Shown here piece after piece: positions 1 to 7,527 of a DNA stretch of 13,544 bases (position 1 is the first letter of the stretch; every line of letters starts with the position of its first letter). A program made the position numbers and the translations under genes. The stretch is from Nitrospirales bacterium (GTDB lineage Bacteria > Nitrospirota > Nitrospiria > Nitrospirales > UBA8639), in the NCBI GenBank assembly GCA_013817135.1, contig JACDDF010000016.1, positions 1 through 13,544 of the forward strand, given 5' to 3'. The notes beneath the pieces are model-generated. The model was not told where the DNA came from. It saw only the letters and a list, made by a program, of their open reading frames with translations, and did no database searches.

Positions 1-108
1 AGCCGGTAGAAAGAGGAGGGCCAAAAAACTTGCTAATTTAAGCAATCCAGGCATTCTATTCATTCCTTGCGCAACGGTTGTATGTCCTAATTGGCCGGCC
101 GATTTCAT
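1..108 (-). CDS. N-terminus of an exported protein, cut by the window edge
   Basis: The first 36 codons of a minus-strand gene lie here and the rest is outside the window. I chose the ATG at 106-108 because a G6 Shine-Dalgarno run (C run at 114-119 on the plus strand) lies 5 nt upstream. An in-frame ATG lies 8 codons further upstream (129-132 area) without a comparable site. Residues 17-36 (NRMPGLLKLASFLALLFLPA) have the basic start and hydrophobic core of a Sec signal peptide, preceded by an unusually long polar leader; a downstream start at Met16 or Met19 is also possible. It follows the membrane-protein gene after a gap of about 66 bp and is probably in the same operon. A periplasmic cytochrome would suit the context, but no haem motif is visible in this fragment. 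Confidence 0.6.
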   Translation of the reverse strand, partial: MKSAGQLGHTTVAQGMNRMPGLLKLASFLALLFLPA

Positions 109-174
109 TCTGGCCCCCCTTCGATCATTCATTATTTTGTTCAAGGCTACACTCCCGAATTCGCAAAACTCAGT

Positions 175-1071
175 CTATGGTTTTTCCTCAGCCTTAATCG
201 GAACTTGTGACCCTATTTTATTATTCTCTTTGGTTTCGGGTGAAAGGTCCCTAGATTTCACAGACGATTCTGAATCCGGTAGTTTTTCATCCTGGAGCTT
301 TATTACAACAAGCTCCGCATTGGCCAAAACTTGCTCTGCTTCCATTAGTATCTTTTTTGGTTCAACTATCATCTTTTCCTTTTTTTCAAAAGTATAGACA
401 TATTCTTCATGGGGATGGGGTGTCGTTGAAGGCAGGAGAACCCAGAAAATACACACCAGCACGACTCCTACTCCGGTAAATGCTGTTAAGAGCAGGGGCT
501 GATCCGCTGGTATTCGTAAACTATCCCAAAAATTAGCCTGGTCCACCGCTGAACCGACTACCGGTTTCGCATTTTTCACAAATGGCTGAGCAAGCCACCC
601 TAGTCCATACAGCCACCCCAAAAGACAAAGAATGAGGGCGACGGTTGCCACACTTCCCCACATGACCAACTCAAGACTTATTTGCTCTGCGACCGGAATG
701 ACAAAGATATTCTCTTTAATAGATTCAACAATACTTGAAACTACGGACTGAGCCGTTTCCGTCACCGTGGACACCACGAACATTATGATCGGCAATGCCA
801 CTGCACTAAAGACTGCCCATCGAATCCAAAGATGAAGGCCAATGCCCGGCTTCGGATCGACCTTCAGCCGATCAATTAATACTGTTCTCGCACAAAGACC
901 AAGCGCCCAAATATCCACCGGTATGGAAACAAGTAACAATAAAAATAGACCGACCCCCTCCCAAGGGTGCATGTGTGCCGCGAGCAACAACAAGACCACA
1001 ACCATCTTTATTGGGAATCCGGTCCAGAATGTAGGCCAAAAAACAAGAAGTCCTAACTTCGTATTTGACAT
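175..1071 (-). CDS. Membrane protein of unknown function in the complex III operon
   Basis: I do not recognise this 298-residue protein. About five hydrophobic segments can be seen, near residues 22-36, 38-60, 82-102, 134-160 and 194-214. A hydrophilic, Glu/Lys-rich tail follows from about 217 to 298, including a probable amphipathic helix at 237-262. There is no CxxCH, no conserved His pair and no nucleotide-binding motif. The start follows the cytochrome b stop by 13 bp with a GGA-type ribosome site 5 nt ahead, so translation is probably coupled to cytochrome b. The position suggests an accessory or assembly subunit of the bc-type complex, with the charged tail as a docking surface. That role is inference from gene order only. 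Confidence 0.85.
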   Translation of the reverse strand: MSNTKLGLLVFWPTFWTGFPIKMVVVLLLLAAHMHPWEGVGLFLLLLVSIPVDIWALGLCARTVLIDRLKVDPKPGIGLHLWIRWAVFSAVALPIIMFVVSTVTETAQSVVSSIVESIKENIFVIPVAEQISLELVMWGSVATVALILCLLGWLYGLGWLAQPFVKNAKPVVGSAVDQANFWDSLRIPADQPLLLTAFTGVGVVLVCIFWVLLPSTTPHPHEEYVYTFEKKEKMIVEPKKILMEAEQVLANAELVVIKLQDEKLPDSESSVKSRDLSPETKENNKIGSQVPIKAEEKP

Positions 1072-1084
1072 ATGTTTCCAGAGA

Positions 1085-2197
1085 TTAGTCTAAAAAGTGA
1101 CGGTTTATAATGGCTGAGACCGTAAACACCAGAATAAAGACCATGATTACCGTCCAACCAATCAGAGCCATGGGCCGCTTAAAGATGTTTCGCTCTGAAT
1201 TGGTATCCAGAAAAGGCAGCGCCGCTAAAAAGGCCATAAATGCCCCTGGTATGGCCATCGCTCCAAGGAATTGTCCAAACTCCCCGCCAAATATTTTCAA
1301 TCGAAGCAACTGAAATAAGAACAAGAAATACCACTCTGGTTCCGGATGATAATCCCCAGGATCCGGAGTCGCTTTTTCCAGCAACACTACCGGCTCAATG
1401 AAGGCCAGTGAACAAATGATTAGAAAAACAGTGGCCATTGCCACAATATCTTTCCATATCTGACGAGGAAAGAAGTAATCAGTTTTGGCTTTGACCTCTT
1501 CAGGTGTGCCCCTAAACGGACCTGCTGGCCCAGCCTTTCTAAACAGGAAAATATGAAGGCCAGCCAGCCCTGCCAAAGCAGCAGGCAAGACCATGACATG
1601 GATGACAAAAAACCGGCTCAGCGTCATTTGCCCTGGCGTGGGACCACCCTTAAGAAATCGAGCCAAAAAATCCCCAATAATTGGAGTTTTATCCATGATT
1701 TCTACACCCACCACCGTTGCCCAGTATGCGCGTTGATCCCAGGGGAGGAGATAGCCTGTAAAGCCAAAACCCATCACAATGCCAAATAATGCCAGACCCA
1801 CTAACCAAACCAGTTCTCGCGGCTTTTTATAGGCTCCCCATAAAAATACTTGAGACATATGTGCAAAAACCATTACCACCATGGCAGAGGATCCCCAAAA
1901 ATGGTAGCTCAACAGAAACCATCCGTAGTCCACCTCGTGTATGATGTATTGAGTACTTGCATAAGCATGATCTGTACTGGGGACATAATAGAACATCAAC
2001 AGGATCCCAGTAACGACTTGAAGAATAAAGATAAATAACAACACCGAGCCAAAAGCGTAAGCCCAGCGGGAACCACCGGGGATTGGCTCATTCAGCATTT
2101 TGGCCTGAATTGTTTTCAGACCTACCCGCTCATCAACAAATTCCACAACCTTTTCAAAAGCATTTTGTGGACTTGCGACTTGACTGTCTTCCTTCAT
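1085..2197 (-). CDS. Cytochrome b (b6/subunit IV fused type), quinol-oxidising core of complex III
   Basis: This is the di-haem membrane subunit that oxidises quinol in bc1/b6f complexes. The 370-residue form from the ATG at 2195-2197 is preferred: a GAAAGG site lies just upstream and this start leaves 28 bp after the Rieske stop, whereas the longer frame from 2275 would overlap the Rieske gene and adds a non-conserved leader. Haem ligands are His99/His113 (13 residues between) and His200/His215 (14 between). The 13/14 spacing matches cytochrome b6 rather than mitochondrial-type cytochrome b (13/13). The Qo-site PEWY motif is at 287-290. The C-terminal half carries subunit IV-like helices, so b6 and subunit IV are one chain of seven or eight helices. 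The lengths and motifs look intact. Confidence 0.95.
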   Translation of the reverse strand: MKEDSQVASPQNAFEKVVEFVDERVGLKTIQAKMLNEPIPGGSRWAYAFGSVLLFIFILQVVTGILLMFYYVPSTDHAYASTQYIIHEVDYGWFLLSYHFWGSSAMVVMVFAHMSQVFLWGAYKKPRELVWLVGLALFGIVMGFGFTGYLLPWDQRAYWATVVGVEIMDKTPIIGDFLARFLKGGPTPGQMTLSRFFVIHVMVLPAALAGLAGLHIFLFRKAGPAGPFRGTPEEVKAKTDYFFPRQIWKDIVAMATVFLIICSLAFIEPVVLLEKATPDPGDYHPEPEWYFLFLFQLLRLKIFGGEFGQFLGAMAIPGAFMAFLAALPFLDTNSERNIFKRPMALIGWTVIMVFILVFTVSAIINRHFLD

Positions 2198-2225
2198 GCG
2201 CCTTTCACCATTCCATCCTAGGCTT

Positions 2226-3170
2226 TTATAGAAGCCGAATTTGGTTATTAACCCCGGCTTTATACTCCACATCAATTATTTTCACTTCTCCACCGGCATC
2301 AATTTGGAGAGGAAGGACGTCGAGCGGTCTCGGTGCCGGGCCATCAATAACTTTTCCAGCTTCATCATAAATACTCAGATGACAGGGGCACAAAAATACC
2401 CCATCTGGAAAGTTTTTCGTCTTTCTCCATTTATACCCACACCCAAGATGAGGGCATTTCCCAGAGTAGCCGATATAGGGAGAATTTGATTTGTTCACCC
2501 AAATAACATCACCTTTATCATCGAAAAACTTCCTATCATTTCCCTCGTATACGGCTTTTTGAACCGCCGGAGTCGCCTTGACTACCCAAATATTTTTTTC
2601 AATCTGTTGCTCCGGCATAAAGGCTTCTTTAAACCCGCGAGTAAATTTAAATTGGAATCCAATATTCTCTTTACTCACCTTCTTAACATTGCCAACGGAA
2701 AACCAGGCATTATCGTAGGGTTTAAACATCGGCTTCATGAGATACTTCAACACAGGATATACTAAGGGCAAGGCAATTAACGTCCCAATGGCATGGGTCA
2801 TGTTGGTAAAAAACGTTCGTCGCGGGACTCCTTGCTCTAAGCGCGGCAGAGGAACCAGGATCTCTCCAGGCTCCACATGCAAATGATCTTCTAAGTGCGC
2901 AATTTCAACTTCTTTAATTGTGACGTACTGATCTCGCTCCAGTACTGGAAATTGACCGAATCCTTCCGGTGAACACCGAAGGACAATTTCCTCTTCACTC
3001 ACCACCTCCTGAACCTGGCCAATAGGAACCTGCCGTTCGATTCCCTGACCATTCAATTCCCGTACGACAACATGGCTGATTTCGTGGGAGAGAGGATCAA
3101 CGATAACCTTGGAAATCTTTCCGATTTCTTTGTCCGCACACAATGCTTTTGCTGTCAATTTTGGTTGCAT
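2226..3170 (-). CDS. Rieske 2Fe-2S protein with N-terminal PRC-barrel-like domain
   Basis: This is the iron-sulphur subunit that passes electrons from quinol to cytochrome c. Of its 314 residues, the C-terminal domain has CPHLGC (239-244) and CPCH (261-264). Predicted ligands are Cys239, His241, Cys261 and His264, with Cys244/Cys263 as the usual disulphide pair. The single membrane helix is at about 122-145, directly after an Arg-Arg pair (117-118, RRTFF), which looks like the twin-arginine signal of canonical Rieske proteins. Unusually, about 115 residues precede that signal. Residues 5-85 (DKEIGKISKVIVDP region) resemble a PRC-barrel, a small beta domain known from photosynthetic reaction centre H subunit and RimM. 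This domain should stay in the cytoplasm. The gene starts 26 bp after the cytochrome c stop. Confidence 0.93.
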   Translation of the reverse strand: MQPKLTAKALCADKEIGKISKVIVDPLSHEISHVVVRELNGQGIERQVPIGQVQEVVSEEEIVLRCSPEGFGQFPVLERDQYVTIKEVEIAHLEDHLHVEPGEILVPLPRLEQGVPRRTFFTNMTHAIGTLIALPLVYPVLKYLMKPMFKPYDNAWFSVGNVKKVSKENIGFQFKFTRGFKEAFMPEQQIEKNIWVVKATPAVQKAVYEGNDRKFFDDKGDVIWVNKSNSPYIGYSGKCPHLGCGYKWRKTKNFPDGVFLCPCHLSIYDEAGKVIDGPAPRPLDVLPLQIDAGGEVKIIDVEYKAGVNNQIRLL

Positions 3171-3196
3171 AGCCAGAGGAAAACCTCAGATGTGAA

Positions 3197-4009
3197 TTAG
3201 TTCATTTTTATTGGCTTCGGAGTTTTAACCGACTCATCTTTTAACGTGACAAGAAAAGCCACAAGCGCATCAATTTCTTGTGGGAACATGAGATCTTTAT
3301 ATTTATCAGGCATTTTTCCCTTTTCGTAATCCTTATCATATCCTTCTGCTTTCCATGTTTTAGGATAAAAAATCTTCTCTTTAATCTGTTCAGCAGTCAT
3401 GAGATTACCGATATTATCCATCTCAGGCCCACGCTTTTTCCCACCTTGGCCATACAGCTTATGGCAGTTATAACATTCCTGAAGTTCCCATTGATCTTTT
3501 CCAAGAGCCACGAGATCGCCAGAGGCAGCCCCACCCCCGGCTGCACCAGTCGTAGACGCCACTTCTACTTTGGCATCAGCCCCAAGAGAACTCAGTTGCT
3601 TGGAAATAGCCTTAGCCCGTTCATCCAATTCCTTTGCCCTGGCTATCAACTCATCCGCCTTCCCTTGCTCTGTTTCAGCGCGACGAAGCTTCAAGACTTT
3701 TTCAATTTTTCCCTTTTCATCTTCTGGGTCAAACTGAGGCAGAATCGACGCCCCGGCAATATAGAGACCAGAAAGCAGGAGGTAAAATACCGCTAAAGCC
3801 CCAACCGCCTTCACCCCTTCCAACCGTTTCATCGCTGGAGCATCTAAAAGAATGAACACAAAAGCCCCTAGCATTGCATAAAGAAAAAACATGATCTGAA
3901 AGACTGGTGGAAAATGGGTATATTTAGCCCCAACTACCAACAACACTCCAATAATGACCCCAAAGGTGGTCTTTTTCATGACACTCTTGGCAAAACTTTT
4001 GTTAGCCAT
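3197..4009 (-). CDS. Membrane-anchored monohaem cytochrome c with coiled coil
   Basis: This 270-residue protein is a likely electron acceptor from the Rieske centre. Three hydrophobic segments are visible at about 14-30, 36-55 and 66-90. A charged, Ala/Glu/Lys-rich coiled-coil region follows (98-142), then a Gly/Ala linker (153-164), then a cytochrome c domain with CYNCH at 179-183 and a likely axial Met at 233 (KMPDKY). Monohaem class I cytochromes normally have at most one membrane anchor, so three helices plus a coiled coil suggest a structural role inside the complex. A strong site (GAGG, then five bases) precedes the ATG at 4007-4009, and the gene follows the bd-like gene by 24 bp. The exact partner protein is inferred. 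Confidence 0.9.
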   Translation of the reverse strand: MANKSFAKSVMKKTTFGVIIGVLLVVGAKYTHFPPVFQIMFFLYAMLGAFVFILLDAPAMKRLEGVKAVGALAVFYLLLSGLYIAGASILPQFDPEDEKGKIEKVLKLRRAETEQGKADELIARAKELDERAKAISKQLSSLGADAKVEVASTTGAAGGGAASGDLVALGKDQWELQECYNCHKLYGQGGKKRGPEMDNIGNLMTAEQIKEKIFYPKTWKAEGYDKDYEKGKMPDKYKDLMFPQEIDALVAFLVTLKDESVKTPKPIKMN

Positions 4010-4033
4010 TTGTTTCCTCTTTTTTCAAGCTTC

Positions 4034-5779
4034 TCATTTAGCTTCAACTGGGACTGACGATGCCATTGAGGATGCCGGCTTCGGGCTTCCAGCTTTTAGC
4101 GTGACAAGAATGGCAAAACTCACAACAGCGTAAAACACAATAGTCACCCCAGTTACCCACCATGCCGAATAGGCCAGGGTCGGGGTAAACGCTTCAGGAG
4201 TAAAATCAGGAACGAGGTTATAGACATGGTAATATTTTCGAGTTAACGAACGGATCGCCCCCATGAGGCCCATGGTCCAAATCATGGTAAAAGCCAGAAA
4301 AATGAGAACGAACTGGGAAGCAAAATCAATCTTTCCCCAGACGATTGTCCCACGCTTAATGGCACGGTTATATAACAGATAATTGACCACCGTCAGGAAC
4401 ACGAGGGTAAAGGCCGCAGCATTCTTTGCCGGCATGAGCGCTAATTCACTCGCCCATGAAGGCAACTCGTTCTCCTCCGTGGCTAGCCCTTGCGTCGGGA
4501 CAAAGCCATGAGGGGTCATCCAAATCGCATCGGCCACCACAATCATTAAAAAACCAATCTTGATCATGGTGAACGCCGACACTGTAAAATTCCTAAGACC
4601 GGGAACTTTGCTGAGAGCTGCTGGGAGAACGACTAGAAGTCCCAACACAATCAAAGACTGCCACTCCGGCGGAGGGAACATTTTCCATGTAAATCCCATG
4701 ATGGCTGGCAGGAGCAGGACCACCACCGCGACGAATCCAGATATTCGTACCTGTTCCACACCTTGAATTCGCTTGAGGCTTAACCAGATATAATAATTAC
4801 TGGCTAAAAAGATCAGTCCAATCATGGCCCCCTGCATTTCAAAAAACATCGACAATTGGTCGGCCATCATGTAGGGACAAATGGATGCGTCATAATCACA
4901 CAACTCGTAGGCTAGGAGATAACCCATGAACGGAAGAAGCAACAGCGCCCCAACGCCGATCATGTTCCCCACAAAGCCCATCCAGTCGTAATAGGCTCGC
5001 TCCTCATCTGTTTTTGATCCCATAAACATATAGGCCGCGATTAAGCCAGTAATAAATCCACCAAACGTCACATTTCCTACCAGGCGATGAAAGTTGAGCG
5101 GCATCCAGCTAAAATTAGCCATCTTGTCCCACAAGCTGGCGGTCTGGATAAACTCAACCAAGGATACGCCTTCCACAGCTTTAGCTGGGGTATTCATGAA
5201 GGAGGTCGGTCCGTCAATGACAAAGAGTGTCACCGTTCCCACTATATTCAGAAGGATGCCAAGAGCGATGTGTCGTCCTTTTTTCGCTCCCTTCATGGAA
5301 TCCCATGAATAAAAATAGGTATACAAAATAATAGTTTCAAGGATAAACAGCAGGGGGTAGATTACCGCGAACACAAGGAAAAAATGCTTGATCAACCATG
5401 TCGAAAAGTCAGGATATGTCCCGAGCAGGACAAAGATGAACAAACCTCCAGTTAAAGCAGTCATACTGTACAGAATGACTGTGACCTTAATAACTTCCTT
5501 GGCCAGACGGTCATACTTCGGATCGTTATTCTTATACCCCAGCCATTCAGCAACTACCACGAAAATCGGCGCGCCTAAAATAAACGCCGCAAATAAGATA
5601 TGGAGTTGAGCGACAAACCACACCGCCGTTCGATTTCCCGAATAGGGAAAATCTACAAGTGGAGCATCTGGAACCTGGCCAAAGGCTGTAGCCGCCCCAC
5701 TTAGGCCCAACGCTAGAACTATCCATAGACTTCGATTCAGTGTTTTCAAGGGTCCCCGCCCTCCTTCTTTTTCATTCAA
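4034..5779 (-). CDS. Cytochrome bd-like ubiquinol oxidase subunit I homologue
   Basis: This is a 581-residue polytopic membrane protein with more than a dozen hydrophobic stretches and a signal-like first segment (14-34). It resembles the long CydA-like proteins of nitrite oxidisers. His60 (in QLHILFAAF) sits where the first haem-ligand His of CydA lies, and His231 (NFHRLVGN) resembles the second. I cannot find the GRQPW Q-loop signature or a convincing equivalent of the CydA haem-b558 Met, and no CydB gene is present. A true quinol oxidase role is therefore uncertain; it may be an electron-transfer or proton-handling subunit attached to complex III. An AGGA site 5 nt before the ATG and an 8-bp gap after the lipoprotein gene show operon membership. 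The C-terminus is Ser/Pro/Ala-rich. Confidence 0.85.
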   Translation of the reverse strand: MNEKEGGRGPLKTLNRSLWIVLALGLSGAATAFGQVPDAPLVDFPYSGNRTAVWFVAQLHILFAAFILGAPIFVVVAEWLGYKNNDPKYDRLAKEVIKVTVILYSMTALTGGLFIFVLLGTYPDFSTWLIKHFFLVFAVIYPLLFILETIILYTYFYSWDSMKGAKKGRHIALGILLNIVGTVTLFVIDGPTSFMNTPAKAVEGVSLVEFIQTASLWDKMANFSWMPLNFHRLVGNVTFGGFITGLIAAYMFMGSKTDEERAYYDWMGFVGNMIGVGALLLLPFMGYLLAYELCDYDASICPYMMADQLSMFFEMQGAMIGLIFLASNYYIWLSLKRIQGVEQVRISGFVAVVVLLLPAIMGFTWKMFPPPEWQSLIVLGLLVVLPAALSKVPGLRNFTVSAFTMIKIGFLMIVVADAIWMTPHGFVPTQGLATEENELPSWASELALMPAKNAAAFTLVFLTVVNYLLYNRAIKRGTIVWGKIDFASQFVLIFLAFTMIWTMGLMGAIRSLTRKYYHVYNLVPDFTPEAFTPTLAYSAWWVTGVTIVFYAVVSFAILVTLKAGSPKPASSMASSVPVEAK

Positions 5780-5787
5780 TTCCTGGA

Positions 5788-6363
5788 TTATTCTGCCGCT
5801 TTTTCAGGCTCTCCACCGGCAGGGGCTGCTGCAGCTGGGGCTTCGGCGGCAGGAGCATCACCTGCAGGTCCCGACCCGGCTGTTCCCGCAGGAACCCATT
5901 GCCCTTTCGCAACATCATATTCCTTGCCCTTGAGCCCAAAGCTGGCTTCAAACGCAATTACTTTCCAAATGGCGTCCTCTGAAAGCTTGCTCTTCCATGC
6001 TTTCATTTTTGTACTAGGAACGCCCTCAGATACTCGCCAAAACCATACCGCATCCGAATAGAGCTGCATTTGTTCAGTCCGTCGGAAATCCCGAGCACCG
6101 GCTTTGACAGGCTTTCCGTCTTTACCATGACAACTCGCACAATTCACATCAATATTCTGTTGTCCAGTAAAGATGGCCTCTCCCTCTTTCAAAACTTCTG
6201 GATTATTCCAATAGCCAGCTGGCATATGTTTATCCGCGTATTCCGGCGGAGCAGGAGGAGGCGGTTGCGGGGGACCTTCGGCACCACCACATGCTGACAT
6301 CAAAAGGCCCATGACGGCCAACCCACTAACTAAAAAACTTTTTACAAATTTAAACTCGTTCAT
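5788..6363 (-). CDS. Monohaem cytochrome c lipoprotein
   Basis: This is a 191-residue c-type cytochrome, the first gene of the respiratory operon. The ATG at 6361-6363 is chosen because a G5 ribosome site lies 5-9 nt upstream and it begins directly with a signal peptide; a start further upstream at 6420 would add 19 polar residues. The hydrophobic core (10-22) ends in a lipobox-like MSAC with Cys25 as the probable lipidated residue. A Pro-rich linker follows (31-40). CASCH at 75-79 binds haem, and Met120 (TKMKAW) is the likely sixth ligand. The C-terminal 35 residues are Ala/Pro/Gly-rich and low in complexity. It is probably tethered at the membrane and exchanges electrons with the bc/bd-like complex encoded downstream. 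Confidence 0.92.
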   Translation of the reverse strand: MNEFKFVKSFLVSGLAVMGLLMSACGGAEGPPQPPPPAPPEYADKHMPAGYWNNPEVLKEGEAIFTGQQNIDVNCASCHGKDGKPVKAGARDFRRTEQMQLYSDAVWFWRVSEGVPSTKMKAWKSKLSEDAIWKVIAFEASFGLKGKEYDVAKGQWVPAGTAGSGPAGDAPAAEAPAAAAPAGGEPEKAAE

Positions 6364-7090
6364 TGTTCCCCCTCGTTTACCTGAATCTTGATTTGCCAAA
6401 TTCCACATTACCCCACCCAATCGTCGCCTCTCTGGACCTAATGCCCAGAATCGCTCCTACTCCAAATTATTTCTTGCGGTCCCTATCTTTTTAGTGAAGG
6501 ACAACTTTCTATAAACCATCGCAATCTGCTTTCCCATTCTCCGAAATATCTGCCAGAGTTTCCCTCACGGAAACGACAGCCGTTTCAATGCCATCCCCGT
6601 CATTCCCACAAATTCGACCCTCGATCCTAGAGCGATGCTCTACCTCTGAAGTGCATAAACACACTGACCGGAACAAACGTCCAAATGAAGAGAATTACAG
6701 ATAGAAAGAAACGACAGGACTGTACCACATGCATACACCGTACATTCTTCAGGTTTCACAAGCCTCAGCAATTCTTCCAACTGAAAATCCCCTGACAATC
6801 GTTTTTATCCTATTCAAAAATCCTTGGGCTACATAGGTCTCTTGGGCCCAAAAAAGTTCAGGACTTCTATCACAGTCAGAAGCCAACCGTCAATTATTTC
6901 CTACGTTCTTGCGCGCTCTTTACCGCTTTCCATGCTTGTGTTTTTGGAGAATAAACATACCAGTTCATGAGTCGAGAGAGAAATAAATTTTCCATCCCAC
7001 CTAGAGTCCGATTACTAGCAAAACCTGTTTTGGATAATATAGATGATTCAGAACGTTGAAGGGAAAACAATGCTTGCGGGAATAGTATCG
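6364..7090. other. Long intergenic region
   Basis: No convincing gene of normal size lies in these 727 bp. The region must hold the 3' end of the hpnH transcript and the promoter of the respiratory operon, but I see no strong -35/-10 pair and no classical hairpin-plus-U-run terminator. Short symmetric elements are present: TAGAGC-GAT-GCTCTA at 6628-6642, TTGGGCCCAA at 6842-6851, and a CAAAAC/GTTTTG pair near 7019-7034. A possible 33-residue ORF (6894-6995) is listed separately. Confidence 0.6.
6894..6995 (-). CDS. Possible small ORF, 33 residues, unknown
   Basis: A minus-strand reading frame runs from the ATG at 6993-6995 to a TAA at 6894-6896. A shorter start at 6966-6968 gives 24 residues beginning MNWYVYSPKT. 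The product is basic, with three Trp/Tyr aromatic positions close together and a Lys/Arg/Glu-rich end (SAQERRK). AGGTGG lies immediately before the first ATG, closer than is usual for a ribosome site. I do not recognise the product. It lies downstream of the hpnH-linked unknown gene and could be a third member of that transcript or a chance frame. Confidence 0.22.
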   Translation of the reverse strand: MENLFLSRLMNWYVYSPKTQAWKAVKSAQERRK

Positions 7091-7438
7091 TTAAGAGCTT
7101 GACTCAGACTTCTTCCACTTTTGCGCCCAGTCCTCCCACGACCGACCAAACGCCGTATCCTGCCCTGAAAATACGATCTTAGCCACATCTTGATATAAAA
7201 CCATACGCGGATGCTGATCTCCTGGAAGGAATAGCTGTATATACGGCTGAGGAGCCTCCTCCTGCCGATCAAATACAAATCCCATAACCTCCTCCCCCTT
7301 TTTGAGTTGAATCGTCACATCGCCTCGATAATCAAACACGAGATTCATGGCTTCGTGCAATTCTTTCTCATTCAAAGGTTGAAGGCACCGGCCTTCCCAT
7401 GATTGAGGAGAACCGATTGAGGATATTTCTGGATCCAT
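7091..7438 (-). CDS. Small conserved-looking protein of unknown function, downstream of hpnH
   Basis: This 115-residue soluble protein has no signal peptide or membrane segment. The ATG at 7436-7438 has a GAGGG site about 6 nt upstream. The middle (35-90) has the alternating hydrophobic pattern of a small beta barrel: GDVTIQLKKGEEVMGFVFD, then a beta-strand-like YIQLFL, then a final VAKIVFSG. This resembles an Sm-like or related barrel in pattern only. A Trp-rich end follows (SWEDWAQKWKK, about 100-110). The gene lies 89 bp after hpnH in the same direction, so the two are probably co-transcribed. I do not recognise the family, and a link to hopanoid synthesis or regulation is inference from position. 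Confidence 0.8.
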   Translation of the reverse strand: MDPEISSIGSPQSWEGRCLQPLNEKELHEAMNLVFDYRGDVTIQLKKGEEVMGFVFDRQEEAPQPYIQLFLPGDQHPRMVLYQDVAKIVFSGQDTAFGRSWEDWAQKWKKSESSS

Positions 7439-7527
7439 AGTTGACCCTCTACTTCCCGCTAAGCGTTGAGACGATTACCAGATGATCCAGAGTTGAGGAA
7501 GGGAAAGAAAAAATAGAAAATAGGAAC

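Noticed and set aside
2198..2275. A longer cytochrome b start at 2275 adding 26 residues.
   Set aside because: It would overlap the end of the Rieske gene by 50 bp and lacks a ribosome site. The ATG at 2197 has one and fits family N-termini.
6600..6650. A minus-strand stretch resembling a tRNA D arm and variable region (GGTAGAGCATCGCTC then GAGGGTCGAAT).
   Set aside because: The anticodon stem has a mismatch and a 5-base loop, the T stem does not pair and no acceptor stem forms. At most it is a chance match or a very old remnant.
6509..6664. A 51-codon minus-strand frame from GTG with coding-like residues (GDGIETAVVSVRETLADIS).
   Set aside because: There is no ribosome site, no ATG and no recognisable family, and it includes the tRNA-like stretch. 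The evidence is too weak to call a gene.
6842..6856. TTGGGCCCAA followed by an A-run, considered as a terminator.
   Set aside because: The palindrome has no loop, so it cannot form a normal terminator hairpin.
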